From positions 279,621-343,620 of the forward strand of contig NC_009400.2 of the NCBI RefSeq assembly GCF_000002875.2: a stretch of 64,000 nt of DNA, in the 5' to 3' direction. Below the pieces are notes generated by a model that was not told the origin of the DNA, searched no databases, and saw only the letters and a program-made list of their open reading frames with translations. This document shows positions 38,150 to 46,905 of the stretch, one piece after another. The translations under genes and the position numbers were made by a program. The DNA comes from Leishmania infantum JPCM5. Taxonomy: Eukaryota; Euglenozoa; Kinetoplastea; Trypanosomatida; Trypanosomatidae. Position 1 is the first letter of the stretch. Each line of letters opens with the position of its first letter.

Positions 38150-39574
38150 TCACGCCTCCTCCTCCTCCTCCATTGGGTCATCGCGCCTGGACGTGAACAA
38201 TGACGAGAAGGACGCCTCGTTTCGCGCGTTGCGAGCGGTCCCTAGTGATGTGCAGCCATGTCTCTTGTCTGTTGTTGCAGGTCCTGCAGCCGCGGCAACG
38301 GCACGCATCGCAGCAAGCAGCTCTGCGTGCACAGGGTGTGAAGCGCCGATCAACGAGAAGGATTCCGCTCTGACTCGAAGTACCTCGCCTGTAATGGCGA
38401 GAAGTCGTTGCTCCATTTCTGCCGCATCGTCGGCGTCTGCACTGCCATCGCCGCCGCTGCACGCCTGGGCACTTCCAACGACTTTGCTTGACTGATAAAG
38501 CAGCGGCATGCTGCCCACGCTGCCTCTACGAGAAAAGCTATCACATGCCAGAGGAGACCGCTCACATGTGCACGAGTCCTGTGCCCGTGCCCCCAGGGCA
38601 GACACCACCTTGGCGAGCTCGGCAGAACAGCAGTTGCAGATCCTTGTCGACGGCGCGAACGGAAAGGTGAGGGAGAGCGAGAGAGGCCAGAAGTGTCGCT
38701 GCAGAAGCTCCCACAGTGGCGCATCGCGCGCGCTCTGCACTATGCGTACGGGCAGCTCGTAGTATCGGTGCGCGTGCATGCCAAACTCCTTCACGCGGTT
38801 GGAAGGAGGAAGCCCGTAATCGTCAGACATAGTAGAGGCGGTGGCGCTGGCGGGAGACGCTGCAGGTTGAGCCCCGTCAACAGCGCTGTGAGACGCACTC
38901 CGAGGACGCTGACCCTGAAAGTCCCCCTCAGGATACGTGCGGAACGCCTTCATGGAGAACTGGCCAGTCCGTAGCGTTTTGACTGGATCGATCACCAGCG
39001 CCACCCAGGGATCCTGCATCTGTTGACTGTCCCGCTGCGTCGTCACATCGATGCCGGAGAGAAAGCAGGAGTAGCCGGGGTGGGTGTGGTACCACCCAAG
39101 ACACCCTGGTTCTGCCTTGCCGAGGCGGCGGTGGTATTCAAGGTAGTTGGCCATGTAAATCTGTGAGGCTTCCGTCATGCTGCACTCCACCTCCGAGGCA
39201 GCGACAGGCAAGCTGAAGCTGTCGGTCAATATGAGCTCGCGGTGGCTGAAATGCCCAATCAAGAGCCCCATCACCTCGAACCAGTTGAAGCGGCCCTGTG
39301 ACATGTCAGGGCAGCCACGCGTGCCGTGAAGAAACATCTTCACTGTGGCCGCCAGCGACACCGAGACAGACTCGAAGAAGAGCGAGTCGAAGCGCCATGG
39401 CTTCTGTCGTCGAGCAGTTTCCATGTGAGCGAAGTCGGGCGTCCAATACGCATCCGACACGATAGGGACGCTGCTGCGCAGTTTGTGCTGTGGTCTGCTG
39501 GAGACAGGCGTGCTCAGGCTCCACTGGCTCTGACCAGGCGACCGCTGCGCCGGGCTAGCCGCGCTTGTCGACAT
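38150..39574 (-). CDS. CSN5: COP9 signalosome subunit 5 (JAMM/MPN+ deneddylase)
   Basis: 474-aa MPN+ metalloprotease, the catalytic CSN subunit that removes Nedd8 from cullins. The ATG at 39574 is 40 nt after a strong SL acceptor; the upstream frame is Pro/Leu/Arg-rich leader. The N-terminal YWTPDF...ARRQKPWRFDSLFFESVSVS precedes the domain. JAMM residues are complete: Glu in FEVMGLLIGHF, then HTHPGYSCFLSGID (His, His, Ser, Asp). Downstream, VALVIDPVKTLRTGQFSMKAFRTYP and KEFGMHAHRYYELPV match CSN5 rather than the proteasome lid subunit RPN11. Insertions of Ser/Ala/Asp-rich sequence follow, at about 245-270 and 335-400. The C-terminal helices (EQRLLAITGEVLRV...) are consistent with assembly into CSN, and the protein ends in an acidic EEEEEA. 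Identification is confident. Confidence 0.9.
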   Translation of the reverse strand: MSTSAASPAQRSPGQSQWSLSTPVSSRPQHKLRSSVPIVSDAYWTPDFAHMETARRQKPWRFDSLFFESVSVSLAATVKMFLHGTRGCPDMSQGRFNWFEVMGLLIGHFSHRELILTDSFSLPVAASEVECSMTEASQIYMANYLEYHRRLGKAEPGCLGWYHTHPGYSCFLSGIDVTTQRDSQQMQDPWVALVIDPVKTLRTGQFSMKAFRTYPEGDFQGQRPRSASHSAVDGAQPAASPASATASTMSDDYGLPPSNRVKEFGMHAHRYYELPVRIVQSARDAPLWELLQRHFWPLSLSLTFPFAPSTRICNCCSAELAKVVSALGARAQDSCTCERSPLACDSFSRRGSVGSMPLLYQSSKVVGSAQACSGGDGSADADDAAEMEQRLLAITGEVLRVRAESFSLIGASHPVHAELLAAMRAVAAAAGPATTDKRHGCTSLGTARNARNEASFSSLFTSRRDDPMEEEEEA

Positions 39575-39614
39575 GAGTGTGTACGCGCTCGCGGAGAGCG
39601 GCAATGGCACTCGC

Positions 39615-39616
39615 CT
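39615..39616 (-). promoter_or_regulatory. Predicted SL acceptor for CSN5
   Basis: CT-rich tract (39624-39660) then the first AG, after 102 nt without AG. The leader would be 40 nt. Confidence 0.65.
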
Positions 39617-40577
39617 GTGGTGGAATGCGTGGAAAGGAAGGGGACGGAGTAGGAATGGACAACATAAAACATAAAGCACGAGACAAAGTACAGCGTGTGC
39701 CCCGTGCGTGTGAGACCACTTCCAGAAGGCCTTAGCGAGACACGAGGGGGGAGGGGGGGGCGGAGGTGAAAAACGGCAAAGCACGGCAAGCGCACCCGCC
39801 TCATGAAGTGGGCTTGGCGCCACCGCTGATGCGCGCAAGGCTGCGGTGCCGATCAACGGCAGTGGAGCAGCCCTTTTGCCGCACGCGCGCACATACACAA
39901 GCATCGGAGGAGAGCGGCTACGAGGAGAAAGTAAGGTGGGACGGTAAGGAAGCAAGAGGACGGGTGGAGCAGTGGCGGTGGCCAGCATTGGAGCACGTGC
40001 TCGCGTGACCTGTCCGTCCGATCCCTCGGCCAAGACGAAAAAAGAAAAACGAAAAACGCGTTAGGCCCCTCACCTGTCCTCTTTGCGCGGCCCTTGCGGC
40101 GAGCTCCCAAAGCATGCGCCCACCCGCTTCCTTCGCAGTGCAGCTTGAGAGAGGCGCCTCCGCTACTGAAAGCAGAGAGAGACCGAATCTTCCTCCCGAC
40201 ACTCTTTCCCGTGTTCTTGACTTTACAGGTGGACAAGACGATGCAGTGGGCACGTTTTCCGGCGTCTCTTGCGTGCGCAAGTTATCCCTGTGTGTGTGGG
40301 CTCCCTCGTGTTCTTCGCCTTTATGCTTTTGTTTTGCCGTGTCGAGTTAAGCGTTCACAATATATATATATATATATGCGTGTGTGTAAAATACAAACTT
40401 CCTCAAGTGTGTCCTGATGCAGTTGTGTCCGCACACCGCCCTCCCCCAGCCGTCCCCCCTCACAGACACAAGTGTTAGCACACACGTTTCACATGTGTGC
40501 GATCTCTCTGTGGTGGGTGCGAAGAGGCCCACAGGCGCAGAGAAAGGCAGCTGAGCTGTTCGGCAAAGGCGCGCTGC
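39617..40577. other. Intergenic region between the 228-aa gene and CSN5
   Basis: 3' UTR and spacer. It contains a G-rich plus-strand block (39744-39767), a TA tract at 40360-40377, and mixed sequence. No gene is supported. Confidence 0.6.
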
Positions 40578-41264
40578 TTACTGCTGTGCCAGCATCAGCA
40601 CTTGCTCCTCTGTCAGGAATGTCTGCTGGACACCGTGCAGGCGCACCCCGAATCGGCGTGGGCCTTGGTAGCGCTTCACAGACCCGCTGCTACCCGAGGA
40701 GCCGGCCGTGGTGGCCATGTCCTCAGCAACGACCGACAAGGACTGGATGCTCCCGCTCGAGTGAAAGAACAGTGGCGAGCGAAACTGAACCGTGCTCTCC
40801 ACTCGCGTCACGGTAGAGGGGAGCGACGACACCGACCCTCTCGCCTTGCCTTGACGCTCCCACGATGCAGCGTTGGACGCATCGCCATTGGGGGAGGGGT
40901 CACTGCTAAAGTTGAAACTCGCCAGCGTCACCGTCTTCAAGAAGTGCTCGGTCGAAGAACCCTGCGGTGGCGGCTGCACGTGTGCAAGCAGGGTGACGCG
41001 AATAACGCTGTGCTTGTGGTGCGGCTTGTACGCCGTGGCGGCCGCGGCAGCCGCGGTGGCCGCGCCCTTGTCATCCACGTTCTCCTCTTCCACGAAGGCG
41101 ACCCCGCTCACCATGGCATGAAACTCATTCTTCGCGAACGCATTCGTGGTGTGCGCAGAAGCCACGGAAGAGCTCGTCGGCAGGGCAGGTGACGGCGCCT
41201 GCGCAAGCTTGAGCTCTTCCCCAGGACGCAGCTCCATAAAAAACGGCGTATTAATCACAGGCAT
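40578..41264 (-). CDS. Conserved-looking hypothetical protein, beta-rich
   Basis: 228 aa from an ATG at 41264 (MPVINTPFFMELRPGEELKL), 20 nt after a candidate SL acceptor. I do not recognise it with confidence. It alternates short hydrophobic strands (SVIRVTLLAHV, KTVTLASFNF, STVQFRSPLFFHSSGSIQSLSVV) with Ala/Ser/Gly-rich and acidic loops, and ends in HGVQQTFLTEEQVLMLAQQ. The opening PFFMELRPGEE and the strand spacing are loosely reminiscent of nucleoplasmin-like beta domains, but the resemblance is weak. No signal peptide or membrane segment is seen. Sequence upstream (41351-41800) also reads as partly coding and may be a decayed 5' part or neighbour. Existence of the gene is likely; function unknown. 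Confidence 0.65.
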   Translation of the reverse strand: MPVINTPFFMELRPGEELKLAQAPSPALPTSSSVASAHTTNAFAKNEFHAMVSGVAFVEEENVDDKGAATAAAAAATAYKPHHKHSVIRVTLLAHVQPPPQGSSTEHFLKTVTLASFNFSSDPSPNGDASNAASWERQGKARGSVSSLPSTVTRVESTVQFRSPLFFHSSGSIQSLSVVAEDMATTAGSSGSSGSVKRYQGPRRFGVRLHGVQQTFLTEEQVLMLAQQ

Positions 41265-41284
41265 TGTCCGAGGTATTTGGACAG

Positions 41285-41286
41285 CT
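41285..41286 (-). promoter_or_regulatory. Candidate SL acceptor for the 228-aa gene
   Basis: C/T-rich stretch (41287-41328) without AG, then AG 20 nt before the start codon. Stronger acceptor-like tracts lie upstream (AG at 41907-41908 after a T-rich tract, and an AG-free zone at 42216-42352), so the main site is uncertain. Confidence 0.35.
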
Positions 41287-41350
41287 GTGTGCGTGGGCGA
41301 GGCGATGAGGTGAGGTGCGCGGCCACGGCTGCGCTCTGGTGTGCTTCACA

Positions 41351-41584
41351 TCAAGTGCCGCGAGCATATGAACACCGCCCACGCCCACACACATACACGC
41401 AGGAGGCCCGCAAAGGGCGGAGGAGAAAAAGAGAAAGAATGCAGAATGAAAAGAGTTGGATGAGCGATACTTCGTGGGGAGGGGAAGGCAGCGCACAGCC
41501 TGGAGCGACGTAGTCGAGCACTTTGCTGTACAGCAGCATCGTTCCAGCCACTTCGTCCCCATCCCATGCCTTCAACCTCGCCAT
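41351..41584 (-). other. Coding-like fragment upstream of the 228-aa gene (possible decayed small gene)
   Basis: The frame opening at an ATG at 41584 (MARLKAWDGDEVAGTMLLYS) has coding-like codon use for about 40 residues. The same character extends upstream in frame (SVQSAVVVAAPDSHP) and, beyond an in-frame TGA at 41729-41731, to an ATG at 41800. After about 41460 the frame runs into a pyrimidine tract and becomes Leu/Phe/Ser/Cys-rich. It may be a remnant of a small gene, a lost 5' part of the 228-aa gene, or chance. I do not claim a functional product. Confidence 0.25.
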
Positions 41585-42605
41585 GGGGTGGCTGTCAGGC
41601 GCTGCAACAACGACGGCACTCTGCACAGACGCACCAGTGTCGTCGCCGCTCGCCTGTTTTCGTACCCACCCACCCCCTCCTCCATCCGCGCCCCGCGTGC
41701 AAGAGGGGGATCGACCACCATGAAGAGCTCAAACGCGGAGCGAAACGAGAAAATCGCCGTGCTGCCGTTTGCCCATGCGAACCTTCTCAACACCTCGCAT
41801 GGGCACTCCTATGAGCCCAAGGCGCTCGCGGCAGTGTGTGCGCTTGTGTGTATGTGTGTACGTGCGGGTTTATCCAGTGTCTCACTCGTACCCACAAGTG
41901 TAAGGCTGGAAAACAGCAAGAAGGGGGTGGGGGGTGAAGAGCGCAAGAGAACACTGGACAACACGAGAAAAACGGAAGGAGTGCGCAAACAGCGCCCGAC
42001 AGAGGCGATACGATCAAACCAACAACGACGACGACCAAAGAAAAAAAGGAATGGAAAAGCTATGCAACGCAAATGCACGGTGAAAGCGGAGACAACACCG
42101 TCCCTCCCACCCCACCGCGCACTTCCAACCCCCTCCCCGCATTGACCGCATCGAATGGGAGGAGAACGGGAAGAGGGGGGAAGCAAAATAGAAGAGACGA
42201 GGCGTGAGAGAGGCTGCCGTCGCACCGTGCGCAAAGGCGCGACAGGGAGGGGGGAGAGTGAGGCCATCGAAAGAAGAGTGCGAGCAAATGGAGAGAAAAA
42301 CCGCGACATACGTCACGAAAAGAAACACGAGGAAGACGGCAAAACCGGCCACCTCTGGCGGCCCATGACCCAAAGAGCTGACCGAGAGGCCGACACGTAC
42401 ACACCTGAGGGCAATGACACGTGGCCCTCGAAACCCCCGCGCAAAATACACACACACACAAGAAAAACCACTTGCGGATGTGTGTGAGAGTATGCGCATC
42501 AGTGCGCCCATGTAAAGTACACAACGTGACGCGCGCTGCATGCACTCAGTGCTGATACTCAACCGACCGTACGCACAAAAATGTACCAGTCGAGCCGCTT
42601 GAAGA
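41585..42605. other. Intergenic region between the kinase and the 228-aa gene
   Basis: Kinase 3' UTR and a long pyrimidine-rich, AG-poor stretch on the minus strand (41909-42352, with an AG-free core at 42216-42352). This much splice-acceptor-like sequence suits a gene start below about 41900 and is further reason to suspect the fragment at 41351-41800. No intact gene is seen. Confidence 0.5.
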
Positions 42606-44669
42606 CTAAAATTCCAGCAGGTAGTCCGTCATGATCTCCGTCAGGCGACACCCCACCACTTCCGCCGTGGGCCGCTTCAGTGGGTTGTAAGACAGTAAGT
42701 CCACGACAAGCTGCGCGAGATCGCGGGAGTATCCTTTGCGTGTGATGTTTGCTCGCACACATTCCCCCAAGGTAATGCCGCAGTTGCCGCTGCCGGCGTT
42801 CACGGACGGCGCATTGGAGTGGCCGTCGTTCAGGGCGCTGGAGTAGGACTCCATCGCGCGAAGGTCCTCCTCGGTGGCCCAGCAGTCTGCATTGAGCAGG
42901 TCGAGGTTTTGGGTGTTGGGATTCAGGATCATCGGAAAGTCCGGAAGCACGGTGAGGACATAAAGAAAGACACCCAGGCTCCACATATCCGACGACGGCA
43001 TGAGCCGCTCTACCTTCAGCGTCTCTGGTGCCATGTACGCGGTGGTGCCCAGGGACGACTGCACCGCTTCTTGGTACCCACCCAGCACCTCGCGACTGGC
43101 GTCCAAGTCCGTCAGAACAATCTGCTGTTTGTTGTTGTAAAACATGGCGTTCTCCACCTTCAGGTCACCGTGGACGATCGGCGGGTTGCGCTCGTGCAGA
43201 AAGGCAAGGGCGAGAGAAAGCTGGAGTGCAACGGAGCAGACGAAGCTCTCGTCAAAGTGGTCGCCGCGGAAGCTGCGGATCATTGCCCCCACGTCACCTT
43301 CTTGATAATAGGGCATGCAAATGCACACCGTGCGTCGATCCGGCTTCAGTTGCACGGCTAGGTACTCGACGAGGTGAGGATGCTGCATTACCGTCATGAA
43401 GCGAACGGACTTCTGGTACTCATCCAGCGCTTTCGCCTCGCTGCTGAAATGCATCGACTTCAGCACAACCTTCTGCAGTCGACTCTCGTGAGAGAGATGC
43501 TCGCTGACGAAGCGGTACGCCGCACTCGATGGGCCAGCCTGCGCGACCTCCTCCATTGTTGGCTGCACCACCTCCATCAGGTCTACAACGCCCTGCGCAC
43601 CCTCACCCAGCCGGCGCGGCGAGGCCAGATTCTGCATGAGCCCCGAATCACCGCACAGCATGCCGAGCGACTCATCGTCCGTGAAGACCCCGTACTCGAC
43701 GCCGGAGCCTTTCTTGTGCGTATTCATGTGCTCTCGCAGCTCCTGCTTGAGCAGCACAAACCCGCAGTGCCTGCACTGCATGGCGGAAGCGCGGTGAATG
43801 GACTGAATGCTGGAGAGTGAGACGTAGCTGGCAAACCGCTCCGACCGGTCGTGCCACACGATCTTCGTGTTGTCGTCGGAATAGCCCAGTACCGTACCGT
43901 AGGACGCGTAGCCAGTGGTGGTGCTAGTGTCTCCGAGCTCAGGTGCGGCGCTAACGACGGCCGCAGCTGCGACGGATAGGATTGGCTTAAACGTCACCGC
44001 AATAAAGCGGTTCTTTTTCTCCCCCAATACAAACTGGGGTTGCTGGCCCTTGCCAAAGAAGACAAGCCGCCGCCCCGAGCTTGGGTTCACCGGCTCAGCA
44101 AGCAACGGCATCGGCCAGCCGATCTCACGCGGGGAGGGTCGGGGCACGACGGACGGCGGCGACAGGGAGCTGTGGGGACGCCCAGGGGAGTGGGGAGTGA
44201 AGATATAGTCGACAAGCTGCCGAGCGCCGAGGGCCTCGGGCGGCAGCGGCCTCTCGTAAGTATCGGAGTGCCGGTGTGGAAAGGGCGACGATGAGAGCTC
44301 ACCTGAACCGAGACTCGGCGCGGCGGAGGACAAGGTCGACTGAAAGGTGGAGGTGTGAGCCCTTAACGATGAGCCGTGCTTTCGGGCAGTCTCTGCCTGC
44401 AAAGGGGTGCCCTCACTACGCTGCTGCGTCGGGGCGGATTGTGAAGCGGGTCGGCTCAGCGGCGACGGCGCGAACGGCGCGAACGGAGGAGGCGTCTGCG
44501 CGTTAAGCTGGTACGAACTCTGTGGCGCTGAAAAGTCTGTGCACGCGTTCAGCATCTCTGAAGGCCAACCGTACGCGGCATTTTCGCTCTTCTCCCCAGA
44601 CGACGCCAACTCGTTGCGCTCGTCGGACCGCTGATAGGACTCACCGTAGTCGCCTGCAGAAGACGACAT
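42606..44669 (-). CDS. Protein kinase with an N-terminal C2H2-type zinc finger
   Basis: 687 aa from the ATG at 44669 (MSSSAGDYGESYQ); the frame above it is translated pyrimidine tract. Residues 1-200 are Ser/Pro-rich and disordered. A Cys2His2 motif, CRHCGFVLLKQELREHMNTH, lies at about 296-316. The kinase domain runs from about 350 to 685: glycine loop LGEGAQGVV (354), an unusually long insert, then the VAIK-type lysine in VVLKSM (400). The catalytic loop is IVHGDLKVENAMF (502); this is HGD instead of HRD. The metal motif is TDLDASRE (519), i.e. DLD instead of DFG. APETL is near 548 and SDMWSLGVFLYVL follows. A second insert (NSGNCG-like, Asn/Ser-rich) precedes the last lobe. The Asp residues and VAIK Lys are kept, so activity is possible. 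Family placement (NEK-like or kinetoplastid-specific) is uncertain. Confidence 0.85.
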   Translation of the reverse strand: MSSSAGDYGESYQRSDERNELASSGEKSENAAYGWPSEMLNACTDFSAPQSSYQLNAQTPPPFAPFAPSPLSRPASQSAPTQQRSEGTPLQAETARKHGSSLRAHTSTFQSTLSSAAPSLGSGELSSSPFPHRHSDTYERPLPPEALGARQLVDYIFTPHSPGRPHSSLSPPSVVPRPSPREIGWPMPLLAEPVNPSSGRRLVFFGKGQQPQFVLGEKKNRFIAVTFKPILSVAAAAVVSAAPELGDTSTTTGYASYGTVLGYSDDNTKIVWHDRSERFASYVSLSSIQSIHRASAMQCRHCGFVLLKQELREHMNTHKKGSGVEYGVFTDDESLGMLCGDSGLMQNLASPRRLGEGAQGVVDLMEVVQPTMEEVAQAGPSSAAYRFVSEHLSHESRLQKVVLKSMHFSSEAKALDEYQKSVRFMTVMQHPHLVEYLAVQLKPDRRTVCICMPYYQEGDVGAMIRSFRGDHFDESFVCSVALQLSLALAFLHERNPPIVHGDLKVENAMFYNNKQQIVLTDLDASREVLGGYQEAVQSSLGTTAYMAPETLKVERLMPSSDMWSLGVFLYVLTVLPDFPMILNPNTQNLDLLNADCWATEEDLRAMESYSSALNDGHSNAPSVNAGSGNCGITLGECVRANITRKGYSRDLAQLVVDLLSYNPLKRPTAEVVGCRLTEIMTDYLLEF

Positions 44670-44796
44670 AGGCCACAAGTATCGAAGGAGCAAGCAGGGA
44701 CCGGAACTCGCTGCCTTTTTCCGTGTCGGTGTGGGTGTGTCTGCTTCGGGCAACAACAACGAAAAAAAAGGAGCGGCGGGAGAGAGACGACGCCGA

Positions 44797-44798
44797 CT
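44797..44798 (-). promoter_or_regulatory. Predicted SL acceptor for the zinc-finger kinase
   Basis: A T/C-rich tract ending TTTCCCAG on the minus strand; the upstream 44799-44961 (163 nt) has no AG. It gives a 127-nt leader. Further AGs at 44741-44745 could serve as secondary sites. Confidence 0.7.
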
Positions 44799-46062
44799 GG
44801 GAAAGGGGGAGGAGGGAATGAAAACAAAAAAAGATAAGCACCAAACAAAGGAGGACGGGTGTGGTGAGGCGAAAAAAGGAATAAAAGAGAAGCGGAAAAA
44901 GAGGATGATGGCACACACCCACACGCACACACAAGCACGCACACGCAGACGACGACACAGGCTGTACAGCCGCCGCGAAACAAAAAGGAAAACCCCAAAT
45001 ACACAGCGAAGGGCCACCCAAAGATCTGCTGGATGCGGAGAGGATGCAAGAAAAAACAACAGAAAAAAATGGAAACGAAACAGCCGCACGTCTCGTGTGG
45101 CCTCACCTCCGCCCTCCGATTATGCAAGGCAACCAACGATCCACAGATAAAAAAGGGGGTAGAGACCGTTCGTCACGATGCGAGGAGCACCTGTGGTGAT
45201 GTGCGCGCCCAGAAAGAGTGAAGAAAAGATAACAGCAGCTATCGCATAGCGAAAAATGCTTGAGAGGAAAGAGCCGGCAGACAGGAAAGAAGAGAGTCGT
45301 GTGCGCGCGCAAGCGCCACAGAGGAAGAGTCACAGAGGGCACGGAATGAAAGCGCGCAGCTCTGAGTTTAGTATGCAGGTACACAAAATGTGTGTTTCTG
45401 CGTTTGTGTATATCAATACCTTCTTTCCTTCGGCAGCGTGTGAAAAAGACAGTGAAGAGGCGTGCAGATAGAAGAGGCGGGAGAGCGAGGTACACCCGAG
45501 GCCATTGACCGAGTCGGCACACGCGTCCCAGTCGGCCCGACCTCTGCCATGTGTGCGGTCGTACCGCTTACACAGAGAGGGCCATACCAGCGGGAGCAGA
45601 GCGCGTCTCTCCATACAAGCGCATCGGTACGTGTATATGCCTGTGCCTGCGTGCACGGACGGGAGTGCGGAGCCGCTCGTCCTTCCAGTTACATATCGCA
45701 CCCTCCCCGTGCCACCAGTTGTGGCCCTTGGCGCTTGGTGTGCAAGATCACGGCTCGGCCTGTCTGTGGGGCTCTCGCCGGATTTTATGCAACGGGCCGT
45801 GGTTCGCGCATGGACGGAGAGTCACGGAGTGAAGTCGCTCCGCGTTGGCTGTATGACTGTTTGAAGATAGCCCGTGAGGACAGCAGCGATGACAAAGGCG
45901 CCATCCAAATGAAGGGAAGCCGCAGCTCCAGCAGAGAAGAAAATAAAAGAACAGGCGCCTCCCATGAGCAGCGCACCTACACGGTCGGCTGGGCCGTGCC
46001 CCCATCGCGTGCCCGTAGCGTCACCCCGAGTTCCTGCCGCTCTGCGAGTGCGTGCTCTCTTC
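44799..46062. other. Spacer between the decayed gene and the kinase
   Basis: The first part is the kinase acceptor region. The rest has no intact gene. Short frames around 45500-46000 lie on both strands and look like shadows. Confidence 0.45.
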
Positions 46063-46649
46063 CTACCGCGCCCCCGTCTCGTGCTCCTCCTCGCGGTTAA
46101 ACACATCAGGGCCACGAGGTCCATCGTCCGCTCGTCCCGGAAGCGTGCGCTGCAGAGAGTGAGCCTGTGCGAGACCCGCGCCTGAGTGAGGAGGCAGTCA
46201 AAGGCCCTCTTCAAGGCCAACGAAGTGTCGCGGGCCTCTGCTGGCGTCATGCCGCGCCCATTGAATGCGACGCCTTAGATCGCCGAGAAGACGACGAGGG
46301 TCTGCATCGTGTACGACCTTGGCCAAAACGGGTCGCTTCTGACGATTCGGGCAAGTTTTGAGTGCTCAGCAGAGACCCCTGTCTGCATCCGCTTCGTTTC
46401 CCGGCAGCGGGCGCGGGCGGCTTCCACCGATCTGCTGAGAGCCGCTTCGAGGAAGGTGCTGTGGGCCGGGCCCTCGAGGCTACGGACGTACTCCTCCGGC
46501 ACCTGCACCCCTTCCCTCCTTTGTTGGATGATTGCATCATTCGCAATGAGAATCTCGCTGTGCGTAAAGCGTCCGCCTTTTCCTAAATCTTCGGCGCTCA
46601 TCAGGTACGATCGGCAGCCGATGTAACCCTTCTTGAGCTCCGCAGACAT
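46063..46649 (-). pseudogene. Decayed gene of unknown function (in-frame stop plus frameshift)
   Basis: A coding-like minus-strand frame opens at an ATG at 46649 (MSAELKKGYIGCRSYLMSAE) and reaches a TAA at 46275-46277 after 124 codons. The same frame continues beyond the stop with similar codon bias (GMTPAEARDTSLALKRAFD). Near 46170-46198 the coding signal moves to another frame, which runs through DDGPRGPDVFNREEEHET to a TAG at 46063-46065. About 195 codons are recognisable in total. A hydrophobic stretch near the stop (YTMQTLVVFSAI) hints at a membrane segment. I do not recognise the family. The two lesions argue for a pseudogene; a sequencing error could explain one but less easily both. 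A perfect hairpin lies just upstream at 46667-46695. Confidence 0.5.
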
Positions 46650-46666
46650 GAGGCCGCGCGAGGCTT

Positions 46667-46695
46667 AGCCATGCATGAGAAGTCCATGCATGGCT
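46667..46695. repeat. Perfect 11-bp inverted repeat (hairpin)
   Basis: Arms AGCCATGCATG and CATGCATGGCT pair perfectly around the 7-nt loop AGAAGTC. It sits 18 nt upstream of the decayed gene's ATG on the minus strand. Function unknown. Confidence 0.8.
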
Positions 46696-46886
46696 GCTTT
46701 TCCGGGGCCAGCACATCGTAACTCAACGGAAGCGGAGCCCCCTCTGCGCCATCAAGACCACAGCCGCATACGCAATACGCCTGTCCAGCATACTTCCTAT
46801 CGCATGCGAGAGGGATACGGCGGAGTCGGACCAATGGGATGGGGTACTGATGGACTTGTGTGTATCTCTGCGTTAATTATTTCCGC

Positions 46887-46905
46887 GGGGGGGGGGGGGG
46901 GGGGG
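46887..46905 (+). repeat. G19 homopolymer
   Basis: Nineteen consecutive G on the plus strand (C19 in the transcript). Such runs are prone to slippage, so the length is uncertain. Confidence 0.85.

Noticed and set aside
41285..41584. Cis-intron joining the upstream fragment to the 228-aa gene
   Set aside because: Only a couple of cis-introns are known in trypanosomatids, and no convincing donor site or continuous domain was found.
41729..41731. TGA as a possible selenocysteine codon
   Set aside because: No recognisable selenoprotein family around it and no SECIS searched; a decayed frame is simpler.
41720..41830. Plus-strand peptide beginning MKSSNAERNEK
   Set aside because: Protein-like for about 40 residues, but antisense to all genes and followed by CA/GT repeat translation; no acceptor signal on that strand.
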